Counted from the stretch's first letter, positions 14,205-26,484 are shown. The stretch: 64,000 bases of DNA from Melitaea cinxia (GCF_905220565.1 NC_059406.1:2366001-2430000); one strand, 5' to 3'. The notes: generated from the letters alone by a model not told the origin. Translations and numbers: made by a program.

Positions 14205-14352
14205 TATACGGCTAGGTCGGCAAACAAGCGTACGGCGTACCTGTTGGTAGGCGGTAACCGTTGAGAGCAGTGATTGCTATTTAGGTGTGATTTCTTCTAG
14301 GGTTCCCTAGACAGGCTGCTCCAGATTCTGAGCAGGTTATATCCTTCTGTTC
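14205..14352 (+). repeat. Dispersed repeat R-A, rearranged copy
   Basis: Begins with CTAGGTCGGCAAACAAGCGT, as in the copy at 37658. It lacks most of the middle and resumes at GACAGGCTGCTCCAGATTC and TGAGCAGG. Confidence 0.7.
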
Positions 14353-15184
14353 TCTACCTCAATAATTTTTTTTCGTATTTGTATTGTCTTGTTCAAATTC
14401 TTACATAAAATTTGAAGTGTATTTTTTATTTTTATTCCAAATTAATTAAAACGTAAAATAATCCACGTTATCAAACTAGCATACTCGTAAAGATTTTTAG
14501 GAATTTTTGAAATTGAATAAATTAAAATATAATTTAAACTATTACGACACGACAAATCACGTTACGAGAAAAATGTCGTTAGATATAAATGAACATTTTT
14601 GTGATTCGCCTTTTTAACGCTTCTCCCGCTAAGCCATTTTGTTTGCCAACTTTTAACAGAATTGCTTAGCTATTGGTCAAATAAAACATATTGGTTACCG
14701 CAGCTTAGTTTCCTGGCAACGCACACGAACATCAAAATAAATGTAAACATAATATTATGCATTTTCGTTTCAGCAAATATTGCATACATTAAATGTTGTT
14801 CAGTTAAATATTTACGTAGTTTTGCTAACCCCAATCAAATTAAATCAACATTGAGTTTTTGTATTATACGTTTTAATTGCTTTTTACATTTATGTAATGC
14901 GGTTATCGATTCCTATACTATTAATATTATAAATTTGAAAATGCTTGAGCTTAGTTATTATTCTTTCATGTAGAAACTATCGAATTGAGTATAATTAAAC
15001 TTTTTTCTTAACACGCTCATCTTAGGAACAAGTTGACTATTACTAACACAAATTAGGAACGTTGGCGATCTGATTCAAACTTTTTACCGTTTAATTTCTA
15101 TGCTCTGTTTTCCGTATTTCTTATCAAAAGTCTCAACTTTCTAACTCCTTTACTCTTTTTGAACGATTAAAAAAATAAAATTAA

Positions 15185-15895
15185 AATAATTGTGTTTGCG
15201 CAAACGAAAAAAAAACCAACTTCAATTACATCGACAAGTATACAACGTAGATCGACGAAAAAATAGTCAAGTAACTACGCGTTATCAAAGATTACTCAAA
15301 AAGTAGTTATCAGATCTCGATAAAATTTATATGTGATCATATGATAAACATAAGCTTTCGATTAAATTAAAAATTATCAAAATCGGTACACCCAGTAAAA
15401 AGTTACTGCGGATTTTCGAGAGTTTCCCTCGATTTCTCTGGTATCTTATCATCAGATCCTAGTTTCCTTATCATGGTACTAAACTAGGGATATCCCCTTT
15501 CCAACAAAAAAAGAACTATCGAAATCGGTACATCCAGTAGAGTGTTATGCGGTATAATATAACGTAGGTCGACGAAAAAAGCGTCAAGTAAAAACGCATT
15601 ATTAGATATAACTCGAAAAGTAGTTGTTATATCTCAAATAAATTTAAATGGGACTAAATGACACATACTACCTTTGGTTTAATTTTTTTTTGTCGAAATT
15701 GGTCCACCCAGTCAAAAGTTCTGATGTCACATACATAAAAAAAAATACAGTCGTATTGATAACGTCCTCCTTTTTTGGAAGTCGGTTAAAAATCGGTCGA
15801 AATCGGTCCACCCAGTCAAAAGTTCTGATGATATTCACATACATAAAAAAAATACAGTCGAATTGAGAACCTCCTCCTTTTTTAGAAGTCGGTTA
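15185..15895 (+). repeat. R-D repeat, left arm of a large inverted duplication
   Basis: Starts AATAATTGTGTTTGCG and ends at a CTCCTCC...GAAGTCGGTTAA block. Almost the whole length is present in reverse complement at 16261-16874. Within it a unit of about 104 bp is tandemly duplicated: GGTCCACCCAGTCAAAAGTT occurs at 15701 and again at 15805. A shorter copy lies at 29726-29998. Family not named; no credible reading frame. Confidence 0.85.
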
Positions 15896-15983
15896 ACAAA
15901 CTTTTATTGAACTAAACGTTCAATCATTAAAAAAAATTACACTACTAATTTTGGTCGCTTCAAAATAATATTATTATTGGTTA

Positions 15984-16258
15984 CTAGTTGACCCGGCGAA
16001 CTTCGTATCGCCTAACACAAACTTTATCGTATGGTATTAAAGTTCAGATTGACTTTTAAGTATTATCACAAATCTTTTGTATGCGAGTATAGAAAAGTGT
16101 TGTTTTTAGACTTTTTCAGGAAATTTAATTTTTTTTTAGAATTTTTCTCTCCGTAAGAACCATCCTCGTACTTCAAGGAATATTTTAAAAAAAGAATTAG
16201 CGAAATCGGTCCAACCGTTTTCGAGTTTTGCGCTTAGCAACACATTCAGCGACTCATT
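15984..16258 (-). mobile_element. Helitron-like fragment in the centre of the inverted duplication
   Basis: On the minus strand it ends GTTCGCCGGGTCAACTAG (CTAG at 15984-15987, flanking T). This is close to the GCCGAGTCAGCTAG end of the mini-Helitrons. The 5' end is not defined. It contains a GAAATCGGTCCAACCGTTTT segment common in such insect elements. Confidence 0.55.
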
Positions 16259-16260
16259 TT

Positions 16261-16874
16261 TAACCGACTTCCAAAAAAGGAGGAGGTTCTCAATTCGACT
16301 GTATTTTTTTTTTTTTTTATGTATGTTACATCAGAACTTTTGACCAGGTAGACCGATTTCGACAAATTTTGTTTTAATCGAAAGGTGGTGTGTGCCAATT
16401 GGTCCCATTTTAATTTATTTGAGATCTAACAACTACTTTTCGAGTTATATCTAATAATGCGTTTTTACTTGACGCTTTTTTCGTCGACCTACGTTGTATT
16501 ATACCACATAACTTTCTACTGGATGTACCGATTTTGATAATTCTTTTTTTGTTGGAAAGGGGATATCCCTTGTTTGGTACCATGATAAGGAAACCAGGAT
16601 CTGATGATGGGATCCCAGAGAAATCGAGGGAAACTCTCGAAAATCCGCAATAACTTTTTACTGGGTGTACCGATTTTAATAATTTTTAATTTAATCGAAA
16701 GCTGATGTTTATCATGTAGTCACATATAAATTTTATCGAGATCTGATGACTACTTTTTGAGTAATCTTTGATAACGCGTAGTTGCTTGACTATTTTTTCG
16801 TCGATCTACGTTGTGTTACTTGTCGATGTAATTGAAGTCGGTTTTTTTTTCGTTTGCGAGCAAACACAATTATT
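16261..16874 (-). repeat. R-D repeat, right arm of the inverted duplication
   Basis: Reverse-complement counterpart of 15185-15895, lacking the internal 104-bp tandem duplication. Ends match base for base over AATAATTGTGTTTG (read on the minus strand from 16874). Confidence 0.85.
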
Positions 16875-16879
16875 ATATT

Positions 16880-18355
16880 ATAGATTTCCTATTTTCTTTA
16901 TATTGTCACTAGTTAATACACAAAGTGTCACCCACTTTTGAATATATTTAAGGAATGAAATTTGACTATGCTGTAATATCATAAGGCAATTGATCTTTTA
17001 CGCGTCTTAATTCTAATTAATAAAAATACTCTTAATGTTATTTCTTGTTAACATGTCTTCATTGTTAACTGTTCTTAACAAACTTTTGTTCAGAAATGTT
17101 ACTTATTAAGATATTTGTTAATAACTGTTCTTATTTAGTGCGTACGTATTTGGTTAATGATATGTCGACTTCGGTTCAGTATGCAGTTTCGATCTACATA
17201 ATATTATTGTAACTGATCAGATATATTTGAATTCGTGTTATAATCTACCATTTACATGCACGTACATGCATTATGGCGTTGATAAGCCTTACAAATCTCA
17301 AGGGATTATTAGACTTGGTACTTACTTAAGTAGTTTCATTATTTTACTAACATTTAGCGTGAATAAAGAAACTTTTCAATTCGAACTGTATTTGTGTATG
17401 TTCGTGTGTGTGTGTGATTTTCATTCCACTTAAAGATTTGTTCAGGAAGGATATTATGTGTCTAATATACATTATAACATACTGACTGAATCAAAGCAAA
17501 GCAGCATGTAGGTCTTTCAGTAAAGGCCTCTTCACCATATAGAGAAAAAATTGGAGTTTCTGCCATTATACTGCTCTACTATGGCTATGTGAATAACTTC
17601 CCTAACAATAGTTATGAAGTAATTACTATCTAGTACTATTAAGTAGCAGATATTAATGAAATGCTATCCTTTACGTGCTCTTCGAGTCACGATGGAGTAA
17701 TTTTCAAAAATAAGCAGATGGACTGGATACAAATAAAAAACATGCTCCAAGCAGGAATCGAAGCGGAGAACGTAAACGACAATAGAACTTTAAGTATAAC
17801 ATAATTTCAACAATCTTGCTATCTCTGAGCTGCTTTCTGAGTTGCTTTCTCTGCGTCTTGAGGACTGCAGCAAAAGCATGGCTAAGTATTTTTGTCATTT
17901 TGCTTACGGATAAGAGTCAGTGTTTGTACGTGTGAATTCGAAATCGAATGGATCACTAATGACAATGTTATGATGTTCTTTCCTTAGATGGAACTATGTG
18001 ATTACGAAAGCGTTAACTTTCCGGCAGATTTACAGAGGTTGTCATGTTGACAACGTTTGTAGTATATGCTATGTGATACATTCTCAACCATAGTATTTTT
18101 TTTTAATATTTGTACTTTTAAATTCTATCAACCTTGTTAAAATGATTCGATATTTGAATTATAAATATTTTAGATATAAACTATTATACTAAACACGTAT
18201 ACGGTTGAGACAATTTAATCAAATTATAAAAAAAAGAGATAATAGAATTTATGGCGCAATAAAATTGTTTTATTAGATTCTTTTTTTAACTACCAACAAG
18301 TTATACTAATTAAGGCAAGTTAAATAACAATTGCCATGTAGGTATGATATTAGTA
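16880..18355. other. Unassigned intergenic DNA
   Basis: AT-rich. I see no named repeat, RNA gene or defensible reading frame. Confidence 0.55.
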
Positions 18356-18361
18356 ATTTTA

Positions 18362-18690
18362 TCTAATAATAAAATAAAATATAAAATTCTCGTGTCGCGG
18401 TTTTTGTAGTTGTACTCCTCCGAAACGGCTTGACCGATTCTCACGAAATTTTGTGTGCATATTGGGTAGGTCTGAGAATCGAACAACATCTATTTTTCAT
18501 CCCCCTAAATGTTAAGGGTAGTCCACCCCAAATTTTTTTTTCTTTAATTTTGAAATAAATTATTTATTCTTTATTTTATTATGATTTGGCGTTGAAAAAT
18601 ACATACAACCCTAAATTTTCACCCTTCTACCACCAACCCCTATTTTTAAATAAAGATTAGCGGCAAGACAACGTTTGCCGAGTCAGCTAG
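18362..18690 (+). mobile_element. Non-autonomous mini-Helitron, copy 2
   Basis: Same family and orientation as 1537-1845. It starts TC after A (18361) and ends CTAG (18687-18690) before T (18691). The terminal hairpin CGGCAA/TTGCCG spans 18661-18680. The two copies match over most of their length, with a few substitutions and a longer AT stretch near the 5' end here. Confidence 0.8.
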
Positions 18691-18694
18691 TAAA

Positions 18695-19425
18695 TATACA
18701 TTACAAGAATATTATATTGGTTTTTTATGAAAGAAATAAATATTTTTGCGAACAGATATTGTAACAAGTTTTTTTACCACTAAATATACATGCACGCCCT
18801 TGTTAAACGAGTCTCGAAGATTGTGACAGCGCGACGGCACATTTATCTTTTCGCTGATTTCCTTGCGTCCCACAACGTAGAATATTTATCAAAACGCCTC
18901 CATTAGCGACAAGTTTTCCTCTTATAGGTAACATTTTCGACGTTTCGTTATCGTTAATAGCATTTCTTTTAGTTTTGCAAGAATAAGTCCATTTCTTCGA
19001 CACAACAGCAGTAAATGTTGTATTCATTAGGTGAACAGACCATTTGTTCAGTAGACTTTTGGAGGCATAGCAAGATAGCGACCAAGATTGGTAGTAAAAT
19101 TAAAAGTTATATGGAGGTCTGTTCAGCAGTAGGTAAATACATCGATTAGTGATGACAATGACAGCTATAAAAGCTGTAAATGGCACTCAAGATCTGTAGG
19201 TCACCGATTGTGGTGATGATATTCATAAAGTGTCCAGCTGTTTCTGGTATAAGAGGAGAGTCAGTGCTGTTTTGGTGAAGAGACTTATGATGAAGGCACG
19301 TGAATAATGAGTTGCTGTGGCCCTTTTAATGGTTATATTTCTTTTATTCAAATGGTCATGATATGTTTTTCGACTATTTTTAGCAATTAGCTCTTACGCT
19401 AGTAATCGATAGGCGATATATAGAT
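18695..19425. other. Unassigned unique-looking DNA
   Basis: The part at 18790-19030 has a less biased composition than its surroundings and an open 74-residue minus-strand frame, but I recognise no motif in that frame. No repeat match in the window. Confidence 0.4.
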
Positions 19426-19491
19426 AAAAAAAATTGCCCAGCTGTGGGATGTTCCAGACTAAATTAATCAAATTTATTAAAATATATTGAA

Positions 19492-19494
<3 letters not shown>

Positions 19495-19551
<57 letters not shown>
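19495..19551. repeat. (TA)n microsatellite
   Basis: About 55 bases of TA dinucleotide. It lies just after a SINE-tail-like block (GCCCAGCTGTGGGATGTTCC, 19437-19456). Confidence 0.95.
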
Positions 19552-19556
<5 letters not shown>

Positions 19557-20031
19557 ACCTAAACCATTATATATTCATATGGACGATTCCTATATAAGCT
19601 GTAAAGCAAATATAAATATCCCTAACGTTAAAAAAATTCTTGAAAGGATAAAAAATGTTCGTATTATAAACAAAAATGCATACGTTTTTATATACAAATA
19701 CTTTTACTTTATCTTTGTCTTTTTACAAAGGCTTTAATAATGGGACAGATTTAGAATTTAGGCGCCGACAGAAAAGGCTTCGTGCCAAAAAGCTAAAACA
19801 GTACCGTGTCCTTTCGTGATTTTAGAACTTAGAGAAACTTCTCTAATAAATTTAATTATAATGTCCATTTTATTCATAAATTTTTGTGTTTCGCTTGTAT
19901 GAGCGTATTTTCATTGTATCATTTCGTTTTAATTGAAAACATTAATTTATTATTATCTTAATAAATAATTTTTTTTGAAATTTCCTAATCGTATAAACCA
20001 AAATTAAAATATTAAATATTAAAAAAAAAAA

Positions 20032-20143
20032 CCATTATAGTGATTATTTTATTTGTAAAAAAATAACGATTATAATGATTATTTTATTTGTGAAAAAAAA
20101 TAACGATTAAAATGATTATTTTACTTGTAAAAAAAAATAATGT
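20032..20143. repeat. Tandem repeat, about 45 bp x 3
   Basis: Three consecutive diverged units, each with TGATTATTTTA-TTGT followed by a poly(A) run and ATAACGATTA. Confidence 0.8.
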
Positions 20144-20435
20144 AACATTTCTATACTTAAATCTTATAAACAGCTGTGATAACAAACTAAATCTACCCGT
20201 GAATCCACCTTTCGATGTGTCTTTTTGATTAAAAAGATACATCGAAATATAGTAATCACGAAATGTGAAAATGACTAAAAGTAATAAGAGATTCACACCG
20301 ACGCGACGCCGCATTGGGTTGACACGAGAAAACCGAGAAAGGTGCTAAAGGTGCTAAAGGTGTATTCTATATTTATTACTTTTGGGTTAAAAATAAAATA
20401 TCATTAAATTAAAAACATAAAACATAAAATTAACT

Positions 20436-20437
20436 TA
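20436..20437. repeat. TA target duplication of the pogo-like element, left
   Basis: TA directly before the left TIR; TA also directly follows the right TIR at 22086-22087. Confidence 0.6.
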
Positions 20438-20919
20438 GGGGAACACCGGGCAAGACGGGGTGGTGGGCAAGACGGGTCATCAGGCTTTTCAGGTGATTTA
20501 AATTGATCAATCTCATTCGCTCTGCCATCTCGCTACTGGCCGCCACGACAGCTCTTAGTCACACGAGTACTAACATGGCGGCTATTCATTTGTTTTAGTT
20601 ATCGTCAAAAAGTAGATTTCGTTTGTTCGTATTAAAATTTCTTATATGTACGTTTCGTAGTGCATGAAACTTGTATTTGGTGAATTTTAAGCGGCACCTC
20701 GGTTAATCCTATCTACAGTACATTGCAGTAAAAGGTAATAACTTGTTTTGTTATGAAACATTATTCAATTTTTTTTTGTTTGAATATTAATTTTGAAACG
20801 AATCAACGGGCAAGATGGGGTATCTGATACCCCATATTGCCTGACACGATTTTGATTATTTATATTTTTTTTATATATTGTTTTAGGATGGTTTATATTT
20901 AAAAAAAGTCATATATGTT

Positions 20920-21075
20920 TATAAAAGAAACTCAGGAAGAGGAAAACGGTCAAGGGAAGCACTGAATAAGGCGATAGAAGTTGTTTTGAAGCGAGAAACG
21001 GGATATACATATGTTGGCAGCAAACTTTTTCTTAGTCCCACAAACTACTTTGGAATGAAAGGTAAAAAAGGTTAA
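20920..21075 (+). pseudogene. Pogo-like transposase N-terminal fragment (HTH-psq)
   Basis: The open segment reads YKRNSGRGKRSREALNKAI and continues through VVLKRETGYTYVGSKLFLSP to a stop at 21073. It resembles the YKRKTxRGxWSEEAxxKAI...GYxxAAxxFxVP segment at the start of pogo/Tigger and CENP-B-like transposases, a psq-type helix-turn-helix DNA-binding domain. The upstream ATG at 20888 is separated from it by stops, so the gene is broken at the front. The catalytic part that should follow is absent: only about 100 bp separate it from the C-terminal remnant. Confidence 0.6.
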
Positions 21076-21179
21076 AAAAGAATGTAAAGGTACCTTTGGG
21101 TACCAGTATTTTCGCAAAAAGAAGAAGAGGATGAACATAATGGATTATTTACTAGACATAGAAATCGGGTTTTTTGAAC

Positions 21180-21823
21180 TGTAGATACTGTGGCAGCACC
21201 TCTTACAACAAACAACAACGAGCACTGCAGTTATTGTTACAGATCCTGCTACTTCAACAGTTGTGACTAGTAGTACAACTGAAATTAACACATATTTAAA
21301 TTTGAGTCCTTCCCTAGATTTTCTTATTGGCCTAATTTAGTGCATTAGCCAGCCCAAAGCAACTATTGCCTCTTCCAGTGACCAAGAAGACATTAAAAGT
21401 GACGAAAAAACGCGGTAAAACTACTATCATAACCTCTTCATCCTATAAACAGAAGTTGTTAAGAGTTAAGTTAGAAGAATTTATTTGAAAAAAATGTGAC
21501 AGAAAAGTTAAAAAAGCAAAACAAGGAAATCAGACAGAGAAAGGAGCGAAAACAGAAAAAGGAAGAGAAACAAAACCTATTTCAAGACTAAAGCCACAAA
21601 GAAATATAATTTCAAGAAACGTATTAGACAGTCGTCTTCTGAAAAGAGTGATGTTGAAACCGAAAACACTCCATGCCTACATTCTACAGGGTTATATTTC
21701 GACTCCAAGAAAGGTTGGATTGCTTATTCTTCTTGTGGTAAATGGTTACATTATGGCTGCGCAGGAGTGGATGATAATGATGCCGAAGCAACATTCATTT
21801 GCGACTTCTGCACTCCTGAATAG
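21180..21823 (+). pseudogene. Pogo-like transposase C-terminal fragment (linker plus decayed PHD-like finger)
   Basis: Low-complexity Thr/Ser-rich and then Lys-rich linker pieces are spread over several frames. An open segment follows that reads through RQSSSEK to the stop TAG at 21821. Its last 50 residues have a PHD-finger outline: PCLHS, GWIAYSSC, WLHYGCAGV, FICDFC. Two expected zinc ligands are replaced (CLHS for CxxC, and Tyr where WIxC would have Cys), so the finger is probably non-functional. Established knowledge: some insect pogo-like transposases end in such a finger. Inference: this is the C-terminus of the same gene as the HTH piece upstream. Confidence 0.55.
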
Positions 21824-22089
21824 TCGAGAGAATGGCTATACCCCATCTTGCCCATTAGGCCCACCCCATCTTACCCGACCTATCGGGCATGATGGGGTGA
21901 TATGTCATATTTTACATTTTGTTATATTATTAACAATTCTATGGTGCTGTGTTCCTGATTTAAATTTAATATGTAAGATTGATAACTACAAGCCTGATTA
22001 AGAATAAATATTATTATGAAACCACGAACCCCTACGATTTCTGGAGCTTTAAACCTTAACTACCCCATCTTGCCCGGTGTTCCCCTAAT

Positions 22090-23555
22090 TTTGCATGTAT
22101 GTTACGTGACTAAGGTTCATAACTGATTTTAATTATGCAAGTAAGGCTTTATCAAACGCTTGATAATCTTATCTTAAAGGAAGTCAAATGGGGCGTAAAT
22201 AGGGGTTTAGAACACGTTTTACACTTTTTGTTGCAAATTAAAATAAATTGTCTAGGAATAAGAAATAAATAAGAAAATGTCTATTTCTGTTTATTTTTAT
22301 AATATTTAACACTGTATATTGTATTTACGAAAATTGAGTAAAGGTTTATACTTAAAGAATATAATTTTTTCTTGACCAAATCAAATCTCCAGCAGGAAAT
22401 AGAATTATCTTATTTTTTTTTTTTATTTCTTTTTTTTGTAATTATTAACTGTAATAGTATCTATGAAAATACTAAAATTTCTTGAGGATTATTCTGCAGT
22501 TTAACTATTTTATCTTTAAATTAGAGTTGACTAAAAATGATCATATCGTACTTGGCGAGAAAAATGGAATTCTCACTTTTTGTGATACGCTGTCGCTGAG
22601 TTTCCTGCAGACATTTTGCTATCTACAAATCTTCCTTAAAAAGTTTTTGATATATCTGTTATGACTTTAGCAACGTTTCGTTTTTGGTTGAATCTGGAAA
22701 ATAAGTTTTTCAAATCATGATTAAAATTTTCTTTATATTACGCTGAATATCAGACAATAATCAGACTAGTATGCAATTTAATGAAGCTTAACTTTACAAA
22801 AAAAAAAATTAAATTTCTTACCAAACTTTGTCAATATTACTAACCAGGCTTGTAAATATAATAATTAGTATTTTAAAAAAATCTTTTTTAATTAACTACT
22901 AGGCTTATTAATTTCTTTTTATCTCTTCACTACGCTTTGATACAACTCACAGTAATATCTAATTTTGTTCATATTGAAAACTGCCTCCATTTTAACCAAC
23001 TAATACTAAAGAAAAGTAATACTAAGTAAATATTGTAAAACAGTCTTTAGCAAATAAAATTTATTCATTTTCTAGGATTATTAATTTCTTTTTATCTTTC
23101 AACTAAGGTTTGATGTAATTCGAGAAAATTCTAGAAAGGAATCCATTTCCTTACTAATTTTGTTCATCTTACGTCGATTTTTGCAGATCCAATCTTGAAA
23201 AATATGGTCCGAAGACCGATTTGAACCCTTTGTCTCATTTCCATGGTACTGGAGTAAGAGATTCGCTGAGTTCTGATTAATTTAGCTCGTATAAAATGAA
23301 AGCGAAGCAGATAAAAAGTATGAGCTACGGATGGTTGCTAATTGTTATTTAGGTATTGAAGTGTAAAGATTTTATTTACATATTTTATTAATAATAAGTA
23401 TAATTTTCTATAATTAATAACTGAAAATTTTATCTTTATTTAAAATTATATACTCGGTTCAAATTCGTTATGTTTTGAACGTGGACTTCAGATAATTGTT
23501 TTTATTATGAATTTTACGTAAGTTTTTCGATAATACATGTTAGTTACCCTCTATA
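22090..23555. other. Unassigned DNA with a local duplication
   Basis: An AT-rich segment at 22905-22990 (ATTAATTTCTTTTTATCT, then CTAATTTTGTTCAT) is repeated in diverged form at 23079-23185, about 175 bp downstream. No gene recognised. Confidence 0.5.
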
Positions 23556-23559
23556 GGCA

Positions 23560-23885
23560 TAGATGTCTGCAGCAACAGAAGCATCTTAAACGTGTCGCCA
23601 ATCTTAACTCCTTACCAGGAGCTCAGCAGGAGATATCCTGCTCTAAATCAGGAGCAGCCCGACTAGGGGAGAACCTCTTCCTTACAGAAGATAACAAATA
23701 AATCATATTGGTTTTGAGTAGTTTTGTGTTCCTGTGAAGAGTAAGGTGACTAGAGTTCATAGGGGGATTTAGGGGTAGGCTCGGCAAAGCGCTTACGATT
23801 CTTCTGGTGTCGCAGGCGTCTATAAGCTACGGTAATCGTTTACCATAAGGTACGCCATACGTTTGTTTGTCGATCTAGTTGTATA
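23560..23885 (-). repeat. Dispersed repeat R-A, minus copy
   Basis: Contains the reverse complement of the R-A blocks: CAGGAGCAGCCCGACT, TTACAGAAGAT, GTGTTCCTGT, TCTTCTGGTGTCGCAGGCGT and CTATAAGCTACGGTAATCG, with the outer end near TCGATCTAGTTGTATAA. One of the longer copies. Confidence 0.8.
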
Positions 23886-24477
23886 AAAACAAAACTTGAA
23901 GTAAAATCGTATAGACATATTTATAAAACCATATACATTTTCAAATTATTTGACGTGCGTTGTAACGACAATTATACAAAATAACATTTGATTACTGTCT
24001 CAACTGTATAGTACTTGTATAATTAATGATTTTAACTAGTACAATCATTATGTGTAATTACGTTAGAGACAATTTTTTTTAATGAAACCTTAACATGCAC
24101 ACATTTTAGTTATATTAGAAGACGTTAACAAGTCACAAGAGTAAGCGGTGATAGAAAAGAATATTAAATTCATTTTTTACGTGTTTATTAAACTTGTCGG
24201 TTAGTAAAGTGGTAGTTGTAAATAATTTCGTTCACTTCAACTTCCGCGAACTTCGAGGGGTTAATTAAGGTTTATTCATTGCAAGTACGAATTTGGGGCT
24301 GTTTTGTGGTCCTATTCTAATCTGCTTACATCCATTTACTATTAAAAAAATTTAATTCATTCGTATTTGAATGATAGCAATTTTATTTCAAAATTTAATA
24401 TTATGAATATAAGAACTTTTTGACAAAAAATTAAACCGCCTAAAGACTGAAAAGCAAAAATAATAAACTTTTTTATT

Positions 24478-24542
24478 TAACCTTAATAACTAACTTCTTA
24501 AACTAATGAAACCTTTATAACTAAGTTCTTAAACTAATGTAA
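24478..24542. repeat. Tandem duplication, about 34 bp x 2
   Basis: Two adjacent units each containing ATAACTAA-TTCTTAAACTAATG. Confidence 0.75.
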
Positions 24543-24751
24543 GTATAGCTAAGTAATTTTGAGTCGGCGCCAAAAAATCTTAATATCTTTTGATTTAAGC
24601 TATTTTATGTAGAACTAGATGTGCGCCGCGGTTTCACGCACGTTAACTTAAGAAAAAAAGACCCTAAAATATTATATAGCCTATACGACTATACTTTCTC
24701 AATAAATGGGCTACATACTACTACTACCTTCTAGCTTCTATTATTGGGCTA

Positions 24752-24955
24752 CTAGCTTCCGTCCGCGACTTCGTCCACGTGGAATAGTTACTTTGGGCTA
24801 ATTGGGTAAGCTCACAAAAGGACAAAAACCACGATTTTGAAACATTCTTCATTGGTGCTCCGATCCTATCAGTCTTAGCGTGGTGATATAGAGCCTATAG
24901 CCTTTCGCAATGAATGGGTTATCTAACACTGAAATAATTATTTAAATCGAACCAT
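24752..24955 (-). mobile_element. Helitron-like 3'-end fragment (Hel-3 family)
   Basis: Minus-strand end TTCCACGTGGACGAAGTCGC, then GGACGGAAGCTAG (CTAG at 24752-24755). The same end occurs at 26485 (minus) and 30992 (plus). The 5' boundary is uncertain. Confidence 0.5.
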
Positions 24956-24956
24956 T

Positions 24957-25065
24957 CATCATTATTATTTCAGCCTATCACAGTCCACTGCTAGACATGG
25001 GATAGTATACCACAAGTTCGCGCCAAAAATGGTGTGAAATCATGTATTTCAAATTCAGCAGTTGG
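24957..25065 (-). repeat. R-B 3'-end fragment
   Basis: CATCATTATTATT simple tail, then AGCCTATCACAGTCCACTGC and a CGCGCCAAAAATGGTGTGAA block: the 3' end of R-B in reverse complement. Confidence 0.6.
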
Positions 25066-25865
25066 ATGGAATCGAACCAGTAGCTCAGAAGTAGTAGAAA
25101 ATTCAGAATAATCAAAAATATCCTGCAATGACATAAAGATCGCGATATTTGCAATATATTTATTAATGTCATAATGTCAAAGTTTTAGACGTTATCGTCT
25201 TTAAGCTAGACCAAGCACTCGTAATTAGATGGAGCCCCCACCGGCCACGAGTAAAGCCGACTTTAATTGCGGAAGCCAAGCCAAGATTTCCTCCGAATCA
25301 CCAACGGCTGCCCTGTTATTATACTACGTACTAATTACATTTTATACATAATAGTAAACGGTTTTATTGGTCTCTGTGTTTCTATGTTCTGCTAAGTATT
25401 AGAGAGACCACTAAACACTAGACACCTCTTACGTTTTGACTCTCATATACATTAACTAACGACCCGCCCTGGCTTCGCACGGTTGCAATGCTGATACTAA
25501 AGATAAAATATAAAATAAATATTTGCAATGTAAGCACAAAAAATGTGTTTGTTTACGACATCACATTAGAAACTTCTAAAACTATCAGTGTTCCACCACT
25601 ATATTATGCATGTATTATACATACGAACCTTCCTGTAATAAAGAAAAGCGGATCAAAGTCCGTCTTGTAGCTTTAAAGATCTAAGCATACATACAACGGG
25701 AAGCGACTTTGTTTTATACTATGTAATGTTTTGTGTATCGATAGTATTAGTTATGGTTCTACTTTGTACTAACGTAGTTTCTGATAGTGGAAGAGATGTT
25801 TATTTGATAAATATGTAACGTGCTCACGTTAAGTTAGTGCTTTCTCGTTCACTGCTAATTTTACA

Positions 25866-25893
25866 AAAAATAATAATAATAATAATAATAATA
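25866..25893. repeat. (AAT)n microsatellite
   Basis: About nine AAT units. Confidence 0.9.
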
Positions 25894-26484
25894 ACAGTAA
25901 TAATGAAAGCAAAATAAAGATGGGTTACTAGGTGGGTGGCTAGTTACAGAACAATAAATGTTTTTTTTTTTTTTTTTTTACTTTACATATAAGTTTTAAA
26001 TAAAAAAATATGATATTATTAACAAAATATCTTTCATTTAGTAGTACAATTTTAAAACACAATTTAAAGAAAATAATCCTACTAAAGATCTCGGTTTTAA
26101 AACAAAGAGTTATTCATTAAAAGAACATACTTTCCACGAAGATTATATCGGCTACTTGAAAAAAAAAAAAAAAAAACTTGTAGCAGATTAAAAAACTTTA
26201 AGAGTTAATTAACTTTTAACCTAAATCCACTATCGTCGTAGTTTTCAAACCATTTTAAAAATAAATTGGATAGATGGCAGATATTAAGCAGATGAATAAC
26301 TTTTTCATTATTTTCTTGTTTACGAGACTCGAGATTGGATCACATAAATCTTAACTGATAGATAGAGGTTTTAAGTTTAGTTTAGCGCTGCAACGTTTTT
26401 AAATATTAACAAAAGATATCTCCAGACTTTTAAATGAAAAATTGTGAAGAAAATATACGTATCTGTAAAATATCTTATTAAGTA

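Larger units (their letters stand above)
20438..22085 (+). mobile_element. Pogo/Tigger-like DNA transposon, internally deleted
   Basis: TIRs GGGGAACACCGGGCAAGACG (from 20438) and GGGGAACACCGGGCAAGATG (minus strand from 22085) bound a 1648-bp element with a TA duplication. The GGGCAAGA(C/T)GGG motif recurs inside: twice in the left end, inverted as a pair at 20809-20850, and several times at 21838-21900. These may be transposase-binding sites. The interior keeps the start and the end of a transposase gene but not the DDE catalytic core, so the copy is non-autonomous. The superfamily call rests on the TA duplication plus the HTH-psq and PHD-like pieces. Confidence 0.8.

Noticed and set aside
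18803..19027. Host exon on the minus strand
   Set aside because: No motif recognised and no splice context; an open frame of this size is possible by chance.
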